NCBI RefSeq assembly: GCF_032854445.1
Contig: NC_088300.1
Coordinates: 9,176,001-9,240,000, forward strand
DNA from: Liolophura sinensis
Taxonomy: Eukaryota; Mollusca; Polyplacophora; Chitonida; Chitonidae
Direction: 5' to 3'
DNA length: 64,000 bases
Shown here: in pieces, positions 48,613 to 61,539 of the stretch
How the letters are laid out: every line of letters begins with the position of its first letter
Position numbering within the stretch: position 1 is the first letter of the stretch
Position numbers and translations under genes: made by a program
The notes under the pieces: model-generated
The model's input: the letters and a program-made list of their open reading frames with translations, nothing else
What the model was told of the DNA's origin: nothing
Databases searched by the model: none

Positions 48613-48969
48613 TACATATGTGGCTTTGTCTACTATATAATATAAAAGACTACGGCTTGCAGAAAATGGCATTGTGGAATCAGCCCCCGAACTCTAGGAT
48701 GCTTACTCTTTCATTTTTGTACCCCTTCGCCAAGCGGATCCGATCGAGGTAAAATTAGTCAGATTGGTGTTGTTTCAGTGGTCAGTTCAGATTTTCTACT
48801 CGTTTTCGTGGTAGAAACGTTGAAGCTATTAAACATATACAGTACGAATTCTCTTGTTATGCAACGAGAACAAATGAGAGAAATCATTGGGTAGATGATG
48901 CAACCCCTCATATACCTTAATACGATAGCCAAGCCAAATCTTAAGACTGTTCTTTCAACGAAGGTAGTA

Positions 48970-49219
48970 TTTACTTATTTGATTGTTGTTTTACGCCTTA
49001 CTCAAAAATATTTTATTTATACGACGGCGGCCAGCATTACGGTGGGAGGAGGCGGGTAGAGCCCGAGGGAAACCAACGACCATCCGCAGGTTGCTGGTAG
49101 ACATTCCCACTTACGGCAGGAGAGGAAGCCAGCATGAGCTGGACTTGAACTCACAGCGACCGCATTGGTGAGAGGCTCCTGGGTCATTACGTTGTTAGCG
49201 TATGGCCATGGAGGCCCCG
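48970..49219 (-). mobile_element. tRNA-derived SINE (family A), near full length
   Basis: Read on the - strand it starts GGGGCCTCCATGGCCATACG, has a B-box-like GAGTTCAAGTCCAGCTCATG, then CCTCTCCTGCCGTAAGTGGG, ACCTGCGGATGGTCGTTGGT, CCTCCCACCGTAATGCTGGC and ends AACAATCAAATAAGTAAA. It matches the 9.0-kb copy over its whole length. Confidence 0.85.
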
Positions 49220-51117
49220 GCAGTATTTAAGGTTGCTTCAAACACAGGGTGAGTGCCAATATAACAGTTGGTGTTGTATAACTGTATTCCATCGTCGTTT
49301 TCGTGTGTAGTTGACATTATGCATCATTGCTTTATACATGTAGTTTCATATAGACACTGGTATAAATCTGTACGCGTTTTATGACGAGATTTCCAGGCAT
49401 GTCCATGCCTCTCACAAGAAAATTCATCTCATTTTAGGATTCGAAGTCTAAAGGTAATTTAGGAAAGTACAGAAAGCCTTCAGGAGCAAACCAACACATC
49501 TGGACTTTTTACTGGCGATTACAGCCTTTATGCAAATGGCGCACTAACACGTACTTATCCGCTGATGGCTCATTCCAGATGTCAACTGAAGTAATGATTT
49601 GCAGCTGCTCAACCTTTACTGTCGACAAGAGTGCTCTCCCTTTTCTCTGTGCGCTAATAAACTTTGTAAATCAAAGCTACCTTTTCAAGTGAAAATTATT
49701 TGGAACAGAGACCAAATTTATTGTCAAACAACACGTGCGCCATATTAGTTGACGAATCATACATGTAAACGGCTGAAGTAAGCCCTGTGTTTTGAGTGAC
49801 AAGAGCTTTGAGATAATAAAATCATAACTACAGCAAATATGGTTGGCATTTTATTTGTCAACCATATGATACATTTATACGATGTCATACAAGACTACAT
49901 CGTTTGTAGGCCTATATGTTCATTGGTCTTAAATATAACATGATACACACACTCTTTCTGTTTATTATTCACGATTATTTCAAATTTTACTTTTGTGAGC
50001 TAATACAGATCGCTGTTAATGACACTTGGTCAGTAAACATACAGATCGAGCACAGATGGCCCGCATCCTGAGTGTACGCCATGTACCTCAATGTATTAAT
50101 ATCTATACTTATTAACATAAAAAGACTCATGGTTAACGTCCCTCGCTTACATTCTCAGTTGTACGGAAATTCGGGGAAAACGGAAAGAAAGTGAGAATAT
50201 AATTTTATATTACACAAACAAGATTGCACCGTGCCTCAAATCCTATACATGTATGGAGGGTGTTGAGATCCGTGTGTTATAATGAATAACGATGATTAAC
50301 CTTATAAAAAGGCTTGATACGGTTTTAACAATGCAATGAAAAGTTCCAAAATGTACGGGAATTTGCCATGCTCCGGTCCCATGAGCATCTGCAAAAGAAC
50401 AAAACAAAGTTATTGACAAATTCATTACGTAAGAATTTTTTTGTTCCTTGTTACCGCGTATTGTAAAAATTTCATTTTATACTGACGATTCATTTGGAGG
50501 ATGACACAAAGCAAGAATTCAGGCCAAACCAATACACGCTCGAAAATATATGTTTAATTTATATGCCGGTAACAGATTTATACGTTATCATGTCAGTAAC
50601 CAGATTACTATGATAACCGCCTAAGCGCGAGACGTTGTCAACTCAGTATCTATATATTCACCAAAAACTAAAACTGCAGATGCAATATAAATGGAGTTGT
50701 AGCCAGTACATCGACTCACAGTTATTTATATTATAGATATAAGGAAATAATAATGCCGCCATCTCTTTATTTATGAAGCCTCTACATCCACTAAAATATT
50801 TTCGCGTACAAAACAGCTGGAATTGTACACATACGGAAATACATTGTTTTCCTTTCGGAAATTATCAATCTGGCGCTTGTTTCACAAAACTTCTGTAGCC
50901 GTCTATGGCTTGTTTGTCGACTACCGTAAGCAGGGTACAACAACGATTGACTAGGCCGTTTCACACAATTAAAACTGTCTATAGCTTATGAGGCTGTTTT
51001 ACTCGCAATTTGATTGGTAGAATCCACGGTAATAATTGTCAGTCTGGCTTCAAATTATAAATGCATTAAATTACTATGTATAAATAATACAAAAAGAGGA
51101 TAAATTTCTTTTTCATT
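49220..51117. other. Intergenic region between the two calmodulin-like genes
   Basis: AT-rich, with no repeat array or coding signal I can support. Confidence 0.45.
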
Positions 51118-51123
51118 TTTATT
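51118..51123 (-). promoter_or_regulatory. Candidate polyadenylation signal of calmodulin-like gene 2
   Basis: AATAAA on the - strand about 130 bp past the stop codon, a typical distance for a short 3' UTR. Confidence 0.4.
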
Positions 51124-51250
51124 TTAACGAAGTTTGCAAAGGAAGGCCGGTAACTCACACAACGAAGATGGTTTTGATGGTTTGAGGTGCAATTCGGATG
51201 GAAAAGATACAGCTTTCATTACATACCCGTTCTAGGAGTCGGTGCATCTT

Positions 51251-53896
51251 TCATTTTCCAAACATCATGTTCACAAATTCTGAAAAACAAGGGATAAATA
51301 ATAATAAAAAAATAATAATTAAACAAAATAAATGTACAAAGCATTAATTAAAAAAATAATATATAGCATCTGAATGAAGAAAAAAAAACAATTGAGGATT
51401 TGAATATACTGAGAGATAAAAATAAATAACCAATCCTGCCGCTATCTCCGGCTTAGATTAGTTGGAGGTCTGTTGAGTACAATTCGTAAAGTAGCCATGA
51501 GACCATGAATCCTATCACCTAATTGTTACCACATCGAAAACCTTCTGCATGCTGTCATCGTTTATCAGATTGGTTGGAAAGGTTAGTTTAGTGGGTATGG
51601 ATCGTGTTCAGTCGAGAGACGTTTTCCAACAGTATTCTATTCAAGTGAAACCATAACGGGCAACTCAAGTACTGAATAATATAGGCCTAACGATGTGTTC
51701 ACTAAGGCATCACCGGTGAGAGAGAGAGAGATGTCTACACAATACGGGCTGCTTTACGAACTCTAACATCACCACAACCATAAAACTCTTTTATGGTCTG
51801 CAATCGCAGTTTCGCCGCATCGGAGCAGACCTAATAGCCTATCCTTCAACTTAGAAGACTATTAGTTGGACAAAGCTGACATGGAAACAACCGCTGAAAG
51901 CTTCCACACTGTATACTGATCTGTTGCTTACCCTCGTAGTTAATCTGACCGTCGCCGTCAGCGTCTGCCTCCCGGATCATGTCCTGTACCTCCTCGTCCG
52001 TCAGCTTCTCCCCCAGGTTCCCCATCACCTGACGTAACTCAGCCTTGGAGATGTAACCATTACCGTCCAGGTCAAAAACCCGGAAGGACTCCCGTATGTG
52101 ACTCTCGTCTTCGCCTCGCTTATTCGCCATCGACATCATTGCCATGAACTCCGACATGTCAATCTTACCGTTACCTGAAAACCAGACCCGTAAAAGAAAC
52201 GCATGGGTGAATAAAATCTAGAATCGAAAAAAGGAGCAGCGAAAAATGAAGGAGTGGAAAACACAAAGATGAATGACACTGTGGCAAAACAAGTTGGAAT
52301 GAAAAATCTAAAAATGACAAACATATTCAAAAAACACACCACTAAACAATCCACAGGTGAAGAATGGAGAGGTGAAATGTTAAATCCAAAATATCGAGTT
52401 CTCCGTGTACCACTAAAAGCACTTGTACAAACCCGTAAAATTCTTTTCATGTTTAAAATGGCACTTTAACCTGTAAAAAATCAACGCACAAAGTCGATGC
52501 CAACTCTTGAAACGTGACGTGGAGTCATGGGTTCTGTCGAGTTTTACACCTTTAAGACAACAGGACGTGAAGAATTCGCGTCAACTTTTGCATGTTAAAA
52601 CACGATTTTTGAAGCACGATGCATGTCGACTTGTTCTTTTCCAGACACAGAAAGAACATAGAAAAACACAGCTGCAAAATCTGCGGAGGGCTGAAAAGTT
52701 TTAGAGGTGAAATGGCGCAGCGCATTTATATTTTAAAGAGTAACCATGAATACTAACTAGCAGTCTACGTCCAAACACATTGCTATACCGTTTAGTTTTA
52801 CACTGGATTACTGATGTCACATCATGAATCAAAAACATATATTTTGAACTGGATTTAGTCATGAGCAAAGTGCAAATCGTCAAAAACATCATAATATGGA
52901 AGATATGCTGTGTGGACAAACATCGTTCTGTATTGTTGAGTATATTGTTCCCAGAACTTCACTTACCTTCTTTTACTTATTTATTTAAATGATCTATGAT
53001 GCTTGGAAGTGGATGGGGTATTTTCCTCTCCAAGGGTGCGATTTTTTAAATTTTTTTTTATTGCGATTCATAGATACGTATCTGACAACGAGGTGAAATT
53101 CTGTTTGAAATCCTTACCGTCCGTATCGACCTTCTTGATGATTTTTTTCAAGTCCGTTTTCGTTAAATTCTTTCCCAATTTTTTGAGAACTTTTTTCAGC
53201 CCATCTGTTGTTATATAACCTTGGCCTTTGGGATCAAACATGGCGAAGGCCTTTCGGTATTCTGAAATTAACAGAAAAAACATATTTAACCTGCGTACCA
53301 TAATATCAGATATATGTGTATACCGGATTACACTACTGATGCCGTAGCTGGGCCAGTCTCGCAGTATAGGTGAGATATCATTAAACCATTCAGCCTCAGG
53401 AAGCTCTTAAGATATAATTCCATAAATATAGCCTTTAAATCTTATCATAGCCTCTCATTAATTATTTGAATGGGTTGAAGCTTTCCACCACCGAACCCAA
53501 TAGCCGTGGATACACGGAAATCGTCTTGAGAATTCTTCACAACAACAACAACGATTCAAAATGTATTAAACCAATCCAATTAATCCAAGTACTACATTAA
53601 CATATATAGACAATAGAGGGATGTCAGTAATAGATGTCAATAACTGTGTAGTCTTAGCTTCAAGGCTGCACGTGGGAAGTTCTGCCAGCAACGTGCAGAT
53701 ATCATTAAACACTTTAGCCTCAGAAATTTTCCCCCGAGCTCGGACTGGTTTCCTCTGGGCTCTGCTTTGTTTGCTCCCACCATAATGCTGACCGCCGTCG
53801 TATAAGTGAAAGATTCCTGAGTACGGCGTAAAACACCAATCAAATAAATCAATAAATCTTACCTTCAACCTGTTCCTGTGTAAGTTTGTTCTGTGA
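51251..53896 (-). CDS. Calmodulin-like protein 2 with a degenerate first EF-hand (start exon not found)
   Basis: Exons in transcription order: 53896-53863, 53261-53118, 52174-51932 and 51279-51251, with consensus GT/AG sites and phases that join in one frame of 149 codons after a missing initiator. The 144, 243 and 29 nt exons match calmodulin-like gene 1 exactly. EF-hand 1 reads [12 protein letters not shown]: positions 3 and 5 are Lys and Gln, and the key position 12 is Gly instead of Glu, so it should not bind calcium. Loops 2-4 ([36 protein letters not shown]) are intact. The N-terminal half is Lys-rich ([20 protein letters not shown]) and far from calmodulin, while the C-terminal half stays close. 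The end is MMFGK. The start codon is probably an ATG-only exon upstream (higher coordinates), as in calmodulin genes. Confidence 0.9.
53664..53857 (+). mobile_element. SINE family A, in intron 2 of calmodulin-like gene 2 (antisense to it)
   Basis: GCACGTGGGAAGTTCTGCCA, TGCTCCCACCATAATGCTGA, ATAAGTGAAAGATTCCTGAG, CACCAATCAAATAAATCAAT. A short segment repeating text from nearby (ATATCATTAAAC.. TTAGCCTCAG..) is inserted in the body. The A-rich tail ends 6 bp from the splice donor of the exon at 53863-53896. Confidence 0.85.
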
Positions 53897-53899
53897 CTG

Positions 53900-55195
53900 C
53901 AGTGAAAATGAAAAAATCGAATGTCATGATACACCACACAAGTGCAAAAACCATATATACATATATAAAGTGAAAATAAAATACGTCGAAGCGTATAACA
54001 TTTCAACATTGTATGGAACGCTTTGAAATTATCGTTTAACAAGAAAGCTACAATAAACACTTTAGTTCAATAAGAGCAATCATGTGAATTCTCTTTTTTA
54101 CACTCTAGGGCTCAGATTTATCATTTTCCGGCCTTAAGATACAGAACTTGTGTATACCTATGGTGCATGCTATAGGTTTAGTACCGCTTTTTGTTGAAGG
54201 TATGAACAGCATGTGTGTAAAAGACTCAATATGGAGGTTCCGGATATAAATGTGTGTACTTATACTATACTTGGTCTAGGTGACCTTGTTTGAATGATTC
54301 GAAATTTCTACGACGAAGTTATTTTGGAATAAAAGAGCTCATTGAAAATGAAGGGTTTTATTTGTCGGCTTTTGTGTGTAATACGACGAGGGACAGGCAG
54401 TGTTCATGACCTATATCTGCCAGACACCTGTATGTCTATCTATCTATCTTTAGCCCAGGCTTAACCCCATAAACCAGTAGGATAGGGGCATAAGTTGACC
54501 CCGTTACCCTCAAGAACTGTCCACGCGTGAAAAGATCATAGTTTACAAGACACGAATACCAATGACAATATATTAACACCCGTAGGGTGAATTTGCTCAT
54601 CGATAAAACTTTCATCTTGAATATAAATGTCTCTATTTCATTTCCGTTTTTAAATACACAGGTAGGAACAAATCTCTACATCTAGAATGCAGACCTGTTT
54701 CGCGACGCAGACGGCCCTTGTGTATGACGTGATCTGTAGCCGTATTTATAGATGAATGGATATACCAGGGGGAAATAGCACGCTGTAGGTAACATGTCAA
54801 TGCACAAACAACTTGAGGCCTGGTGAGAGGGTAGCTTAAAAACACGAAAAGGAAACCAACGCTTCCGTTGATGATTAGATTTACATGCGTACCACACATC
54901 TGATGATTCACATTTTGCATATATCAGAGTTATTTGGAGTATAGCCTTAGAGAGATGCGTGATCAACAAATATAAAATCTACTGAAATTGGGTAAAATTT
55001 AGAACATGGCGATTTTTCTATTTTTCAATGTGCTGGATTTTGCCTATTTTGAACTGCCCTATCTTGGTTATGCAACATCACAAAAATAAAAAGGTATGAT
55101 TTTAACCCAATGTGAGATACTTTATCAATACATATATACATTTAATCTAGTGCTGCCTTTTCTTTTAACACATGAGGTCGTGTGCTCCGACCAGA
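53900..55195. other. Upstream flank of calmodulin-like gene 2
   Basis: No start exon could be identified. There is no strong ATG|GTRAGT on the - strand close by. Open frames are short and without domain features. Confidence 0.4.
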
Positions 55196-55239
55196 TCTTG
55201 CTGGTTCGCTTTCGGCTTTAAGTCAGGGAGTTTGAATAC

Positions 55240-55288
55240 AGGTGAAATATTGTTGAGTACGGCGTTAAAGTCCAGTAAATAAATAAAG
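55240..55288 (+). mobile_element. SINE tail fragment
   Basis: GGTGAAATATTGTTGAGTAC, GGCGTTAAAGTCCAGTAAAT and AAATAAAG. Related to the family A or C 3' end. Confidence 0.6.
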
Positions 55289-55515
55289 TATGCAGAGCTT
55301 CAAATTAATAAATGGCCGTAGCTGTAGCTAATGATGCTATACAGCTTACTTGAAATGGATATTGACTTTATATTGCCCTATCATCTGCTACAAATAGTTT
55401 TGAAGGTCTTCATACAAATAGGTTTGATTACAATAAATTTAAATTCCATCATGTAGTTTCCCAGCGCGTCGCTATGACTTAGAAGCCTCTTATCAAAGCG
55501 GTCGAAATATACTGG

Positions 55516-55679
55516 CCTCCTCTCAGGTCGTACGTGGAAGGTCTTGCAGCAACCTGCGGATGGTTGTGGGTTTCCCCTGGACTCAGTCCGGGTTCCTTTC
55601 ACCATAATGCTGGCCGAGGTCGGATAACTGAAATATTGTTGAGTACAGCGTAAAACACCAATCAAATAACTAAATAAAC
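55516..55679 (+). mobile_element. SINE family A, 5'-truncated
   Basis: CTCTCAGGTCGTACGTGGAA, GCAACCTGCGGATGGTTGTG, TTTCACCATAATGCTGGCCG, GAAATATTGTTGAGTACAGC, ACCAATCAAATAACTAAATA. Confidence 0.82.
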
Positions 55680-55689
55680 TTCCATCAAG

Positions 55690-57040
55690 TTTCAATCTTT
55701 AAAGACAATGATTTAAAGACATGCCCATTGCCTGGATTAAAAACGTTAGTAGAGATACACATGTACAATACGTAACCAGTGCATGTCTGGTGGGGGAGAA
55801 GACTGGCACATTGGTAAGCATGTCAGCTGGGCGACTGCCGTGATTGCGTTCGTTACTACCGACCATTCATTCATTCATTATGTGAGCGGCGCAGATGGGA
55901 TAATGGGTCCAAAGTGTGATGTTTATGGAAATTCTCTGCAAGAACACATGAGGAAATTCTGAACAACTGCAGCACAAAGTCTGAATGTCCTTGCATGGAG
56001 TCAAACATGTATATGTTTGTACATTAACCTGTCCGGATGAAATGTCAGGGGAGGCAATAACACAGCAATATGCAGCAATAATTAAGTCTCCCAATGGTCA
56101 TGTTAACGGAAAGTCAAAAATCAATAGATAAAACCACACAGGACATCCGTATATCCGGATTCCTTTGTCCTGTTGGTGTGCTTCGTTGCTGATAACATTC
56201 TAGACCGTAAACAAGTGTAACAGCTAATCACAGCGGGAATCAATCCGCAGAAGCCAAATGGTCTTCGCACATAACTGCTGTCTCTTCCAGCCAAATATAA
56301 CAAACCAGAGAACACAACACTTTCGTCACACTAGTTTCTTTAGGTTTTATTTGGATTGTAATTTTTTACGGAAACTTCCTCAGATAACTAAGGGCTCTCA
56401 GGTACTCCACCCTGAACTAGTTGTGTTTATCATTTATCCCGGGAATCTTTGTCATTTTGTAAAATGACTCTTTTGTGATAGGCTAATGGATATCGTATTT
56501 TGTGTACAGTGTAACGCATACCCTTAATTTATAAATATCAAGCGAGATTTGGTGGTAAGCTAGGATTTACTGACTCGCCAAGTCTTCCCTTCGGGGAGGT
56601 ATACATAATGGTAGGCTTCACCTTCAGGCTGAACGGCCAGATGTACACGACCTCGGCATCAATGCCACTCTTAGCTTCTGCAATTTAAGGGTATTATATA
56701 ATGCTCGAGAGGTTCAGATGACAATAGCTCTGCATTTATCTGTTTTCCGGACTAACTCTCATTCTATAATACCTTGCGGAAGCGGAAAAAAATGGACACC
56801 ACGTATTGCTTCGTCGTTGGATTGGGAACGTAAGAAATGCATCAACTATGGCTTACCTCTCTGTCAACCATTGTGACACTGTTCATCTGTTTTGGCTGTC
56901 ATAAAGACTGATGCAACGGTGATCTTTACGACTTGTCTGCCCGCATTTATTTATTTGACGCCAAAAAATCCTTTGGTACCATATTTAGAGACAGCTCTCG
57001 AATAGAACATTAGGTATTGTTCACTCTTAAGCTTGTTTGG
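55690..57040. other. Intergenic sequence, no feature recognised
   Basis: Unique DNA. Open frames of 64-75 codons on both strands show no family signature. Confidence 0.45.
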
Positions 57041-57044
57041 TTCT

Positions 57045-58066
57045 CAAATACCAACCGTAGCGCCCCTGCCCAATCTGTTCATCTGTATTTGTGATCCCCA
57101 AACAACAATCATAGCGACTCTGTCCGGTCTATCCATCTGCGTATGTGGTTTCTAAAATCAACTATAGCCACTCTGTTCAGTCTGTCCATCTGTGCCTCAG
57201 GTTCCTAAAATTCAACCATAGCGACTCTGCTCAGTATGTTCATCTGTGTACCTGGTCCTTAAACGTCAATCATAGCGACTCTGTTCAGTCCGTCCATCTG
57301 TGCACCAAGGACCTAAACATCAAGCATAGCGACTCTGCTCAGTCTGTCCAGCTGTGCATCGGGTTCCTCAACACTAACCATAGCGACTCTGCTCAGTCTG
57401 TCCATCTGTGTACGTCGTTCCTATAGATCAATCATAGCGACTCTGCTCAGTCTGTCCATCTGTGTACGTCGTCCCTATAGATCAATCATAGCGACTGTTC
57501 TGTCTGTCCATCTGTGCATCAGGTTCCTAAGCATCAACCATAGCGACTCTGCTCAGTCTGTCCATCTGTGCATCGGGTTCCTCAACACTAACCATAGCGA
57601 CTCTGCTCAGTCTGTCCATCTGTGTACGTAGTCCCTATAGATCAATCATAGCGACTCTGTTCAGTCTGTCCATCTGTGCACCAAGTCACTAAACATCAAG
57701 CAGGGCGACTCTGCTCAGTCTGTCCATCTGTGTACGTCGTTCCTATAGATCAATCATAGTGACTGTGCTCAGTCTGTCCATTTGTGTACGTCGTCCCTAT
57801 AGATCAATCATAGCGACTCTGTTCTGTCTGTCCATCTGTGCATCAGGTTCCTAAACATCAACCATAGCGACTCTGCTCAGTCTGTCTAGATGTGCATCGG
57901 TGTTCCTCAACACTAATCATAGCGACTCTGCTCAGTCGTCCCTATAGATCAATCATAGCGATTCTTTTCTGTCTGTCCATCTGTGCATCAGGTTCCTAAA
58001 CATCAGCCATAGCGACTCTGCTCAGTATGTTCATCTATGTACCTGGTCCTTAAACATCAGTGTTTG
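57045..58066. repeat. 54-bp minisatellite, about 19 copies
   Basis: The unit CATAGCGACTCTGCTCAGTC plus TGTCCATCTGTGTACGTCGT plus CCCTATAGATCAAT repeats every 54 bp, alternating with a variant whose second half reads GCATCAGGTTCCTAAACATC. The first copies are the most diverged. A frame open from 57145 to 57426 has an 18-residue period and is probably just a result of the repeat length being a multiple of 3. Confidence 0.93.
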
Positions 58067-58206
58067 TTCAGTGACGCTATTAATTCCACAAGATCATATT
58101 TTAATCCGTCTAAAAAGATAATAAATATCGGCTTCAGTTAGACAAGAGAACATTTATGTGAATAGTTTAGAAGCCCATGGTTAATTCACCATCCTTTCTC
58201 TTCCTT

Positions 58207-58406
58207 TGATCTTCAGCTGAACACTGGAGTGATTTGTCCGCTGCATGAGTTGTATGATCAGACCGCATGTTTCTCAGGCTGCGTGAGAACAATGGCTATG
58301 ATGTGAAGACTCTGCATGCCTAGTATGAGATGGAGGTCTACCGACGGAGGAAGTATCAGGTGGACATCAGGATTACCAACATTGACGGATATGTCACTAA
58401 CGTTTG
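58207..58406 (+). pseudogene. Unidentified coding remnant with an in-frame TAG
   Basis: After a possible acceptor (TTGATCTTCAG) one frame reads LNTGVICPLHELYDQ. A shifted frame from 58267 then reads MFLRLRENNGYDVKTLHA, meets TAG, and continues YEMEVYRRRKYQVDIRITNI and on to a TGA near 58405. The charged, balanced composition is protein-like, and the frameshift plus stop suggest a decayed exon. I cannot name the family. Confidence 0.35.
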
Positions 58407-58409
58407 AAT

Positions 58410-61400
58410 GATTAGTCTTTGCACGTGATATCTGGAGATTTGTAATGAGATCTCAGGTATGCAGCTTCCAGACTTTGACATGATTTATATTTTATACAAT
58501 TGTCTTGACATAGTTTTCAGAACAGAAGTGAGTTTCTACAGAAGCACAATGCTTTAAGCACGTAAAATATCTTCCATTTGTTTATAAAACGCAACAATGG
58601 ACAGAGGTAATTTTCTTTCGAGAAATACTGGGTTCATGCCCATCGTGAATTATTAAGTATATTTTGTTTAATACAAATCAGGTTTATGCGAAGGAACCCT
58701 GAATGAGCATATATACTATTCATGACAGTCTCACACAGGCTCTATCCATCCATGCGCAGAAGTTTTTTTGTAAAGTCCAATATATCTGTCTAAACTACCC
58801 ACCATTACTGACGACCATGTCTGTACTAATAAGTGGCGCCCCACAGCTTTTACAAACACCGCCTCACTGAAACTAAAGGCAGGATTTGCCCCGAGGTTTG
58901 ATCCAGTACTTTTAATAAAGGATCACTAGTCAAATATTCTCACATGACTGATGGCTTGAGGTCGATTTACTGAACACACTGACCACGGTGTTGATATGAC
59001 CAATGGTACATATACCACAAAAAGAGACAAGAAGCTTGCGTTGTTGAGGAACATTCAGAACATTTGAAATGATTCTAAATATTGTCACATGGGAAGAGGT
59101 AGCGTACGACTCGAAGCGAACGGAGAAGGTAACAGTGTTATGAAATCGAACACTACCCCACTATGCGCGATATATCAGACATAAGAGTTTCAACATGGTG
59201 GCCAAGTTCTAGTGGGACACATTATGCTATTGCTACAAGCTTTTGTGTAATATATGAAGGCTGGTTCGGTTAATCCAACAGATTACTTTTGTTGGTGTAA
59301 TGATGTGTGTACTGTCATTAAAATAACATTATGTAACAGAAACATAATGAAATCTAGTTTCACTCTGAAAACATGATACGACGTTAACACTTAACAAATT
59401 AGTTTTTGTAGTGCAGAGATCCGACGTTCACACTTCTGCTGCTTTGCCAAATCTTTGCGAGAACAACACTTACTATTAGCTTTATGGTGATGCTATAACA
59501 TAGATAAAAAGATGTCACCAGAAATTTGATTACCGAAGTTTGGAAAAAGTGGCCGTATTGAGCAGTAAAAGGAAAATTCCTATGCATCTGCATGGCACAG
59601 ATTTTTAGTTGTCAAATGAGAAACAGAAAGTGACAAATTCTGCGTAGCTATAGCTTGATGATGGAGGTCCCAGCTGGGAGATGCGAACTACGTTCATTAG
59701 GAGGAGAATAAAGACATCCGGCAAGGTGAGCACAGCCTCTGTGTATGACGGGAGAAACCAGCGTACACTCTCACATAGTCCGTAGCACAATGGCGGACAG
59801 CTGGACGGTCTGATTCTAACTGATCAGCGAATTACTCAGAGTTTGAATCTCTATTTCGGGTTGACATTCATTAAAGGACTGGTACTTGACTGGTTGGGTG
59901 AATGACTAATAAGCCAAATGATAATATTGGTTGTATTAAAGCATGGCTAACTGAATGGTTGAGTTTTATAAAGATGATTGTAAAAGCCGTTTATTCACCA
60001 TTTCTGACAAACAGAATGCCTGACGAACTGGACACCATGGCTTGGCTGACCGGCTTAATTACTAGGTTATTAACCAGCTTACCGACGGACCAAATGGCAT
60101 CTTTAGTGACTGAAGGTCTGGTTGTCTGTATTATTGACTGATGAGCATGCTGACTGACTAACAGACCGAGAGACTGGATCGTCGGGAATCGGGATACAGT
60201 GCCATGTGGTTGACTGACTGATTGTATCATTACCAGGCACAGTGCTACACAAAGACGAGTTATATTTCTCAGTGAAAACTTAATTTGTATTTGGACAAAC
60301 GGAACCAAATGAAGCTTTCCATGCCAAGTTTTCTGGTCTCGTCTGACTGTTGCTATTTTCAGCATCTAAATGCGACCGTCACATCTAACATCACGGCATA
60401 TAAACATCAGGCGACCTTTATCCGAATCCTTCATTGACGCTCACTTTCCACATACATAGTCACCACGGGTTTCAGCCTGTTATTTGACCGAGTATCAGAC
60501 GATGGGTCCTAATGTGACAGCTGCTGGTGTCGAGCATTGCTGCTGGGTCTGTGAGAGATGAAGCGTCATAGACAAATCGTTACAGTCGTCTTGCCTCTCA
60601 CGTAAATGTCATCCGTATGGTGAGACGGTGTAGTAGGCAGTGCAAACACCAATCCAAACCAAACACCAACTGAGGATGCGCGAATGTAGCAAACAATAAC
60701 TAGCAGTAAATGAACTATGCACTGGTGTGAAGCCATTATTAAGCATAGAAATATTCAGCAATGAATAAGACGAGAGAACTGACAAAGGCCTACATCCTTA
60801 AAATGCTTTTTTTTTCTAAAAAGTACGTATGTATCAAAAGTATGACCATTATAAGCTACTGTTATATTATCCGACATAGAGAAAATGTATTCGTTTGTTT
60901 GTTTAATGGATACATATTGTACCATTCATATGATAAAACGTGTAACAGACAGATGCCTGAATCTTTAAATTATAAAAATGGAGTGTTTTCGTTAGACTCC
61001 TGTGCTTTTGGGTAGGCACATCAACTCAAATACCAGTCACGTATACATGCCTACATAATTGCTTGAGGCTCTTTTCGGCCAAGTATATTTGAAACCCCAC
61101 CTCAACGGTAATTAGAATGCCATTTGGTCGAACGTGCATTTCCATACTGCGCTGCCAGTTATATTTGTCCTGTATATGGTGTAATCTAAACCCCTTGGAC
61201 GCTGAAGTCAGTGTTGGCACATACGCGATAAGTGATTTGTTTTGTCGCTGTATACTGCGATGGTGTCGTCTACATTAGAAATTCACTTTCCGTGAGCATT
61301 AAAGATTCAAACAACTATTCTCACCTAAACCTAATCAGACTTTTTAATGAAACAATTAACCAAAAACGTATTAATTTCACCATTTCATAATTATAAAGCC
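58410..61400. other. Intergenic sequence, no gene recognised
   Basis: AT-rich unique DNA. The overlapping open frames on both strands at 59.9-60.4 kb reflect GACTG-rich low-complexity sequence rather than a gene. Confidence 0.4.
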
Positions 61401-61539
61401 ACAAAAAGACTCTATGCTATGAAACGGTTGTAGAAAAAACGGATCAAATTTCCGGTGTACTCTTCAGAAAAATGGTCCAGCAAAGATCGCACTACCGAGC
61501 CAGTCTGGTCACAAAGCCTGAAGATCCCTTTTAAGTCCT

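Larger units (their letters stand above)
46831..48965. other. Downstream flank of calmodulin-like gene 1, intergenic
   Basis: AATAAA at 47563 and 47589 are candidate polyadenylation signals. At 47205-47345 three loose copies of GATTGATTGGTGTTTATAAA, each followed by GCGGTGCTTT-like text, look like decayed SINE tails on the - strand. No gene is recognised. Confidence 0.4.

Noticed and set aside
57145-57426. 93-codon frame with an 18-residue periodicity
   Set aside because: The 54-bp unit is a multiple of 3, so an open frame arises without selection. There is no start context or splice sites, and the frame closes within the array.
59902-60365. Overlapping + and - frames of 79 and 124 codons
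   Set aside because: They overlap on opposite strands in GACTG-rich sequence, and neither shows a domain or plausible splice sites.
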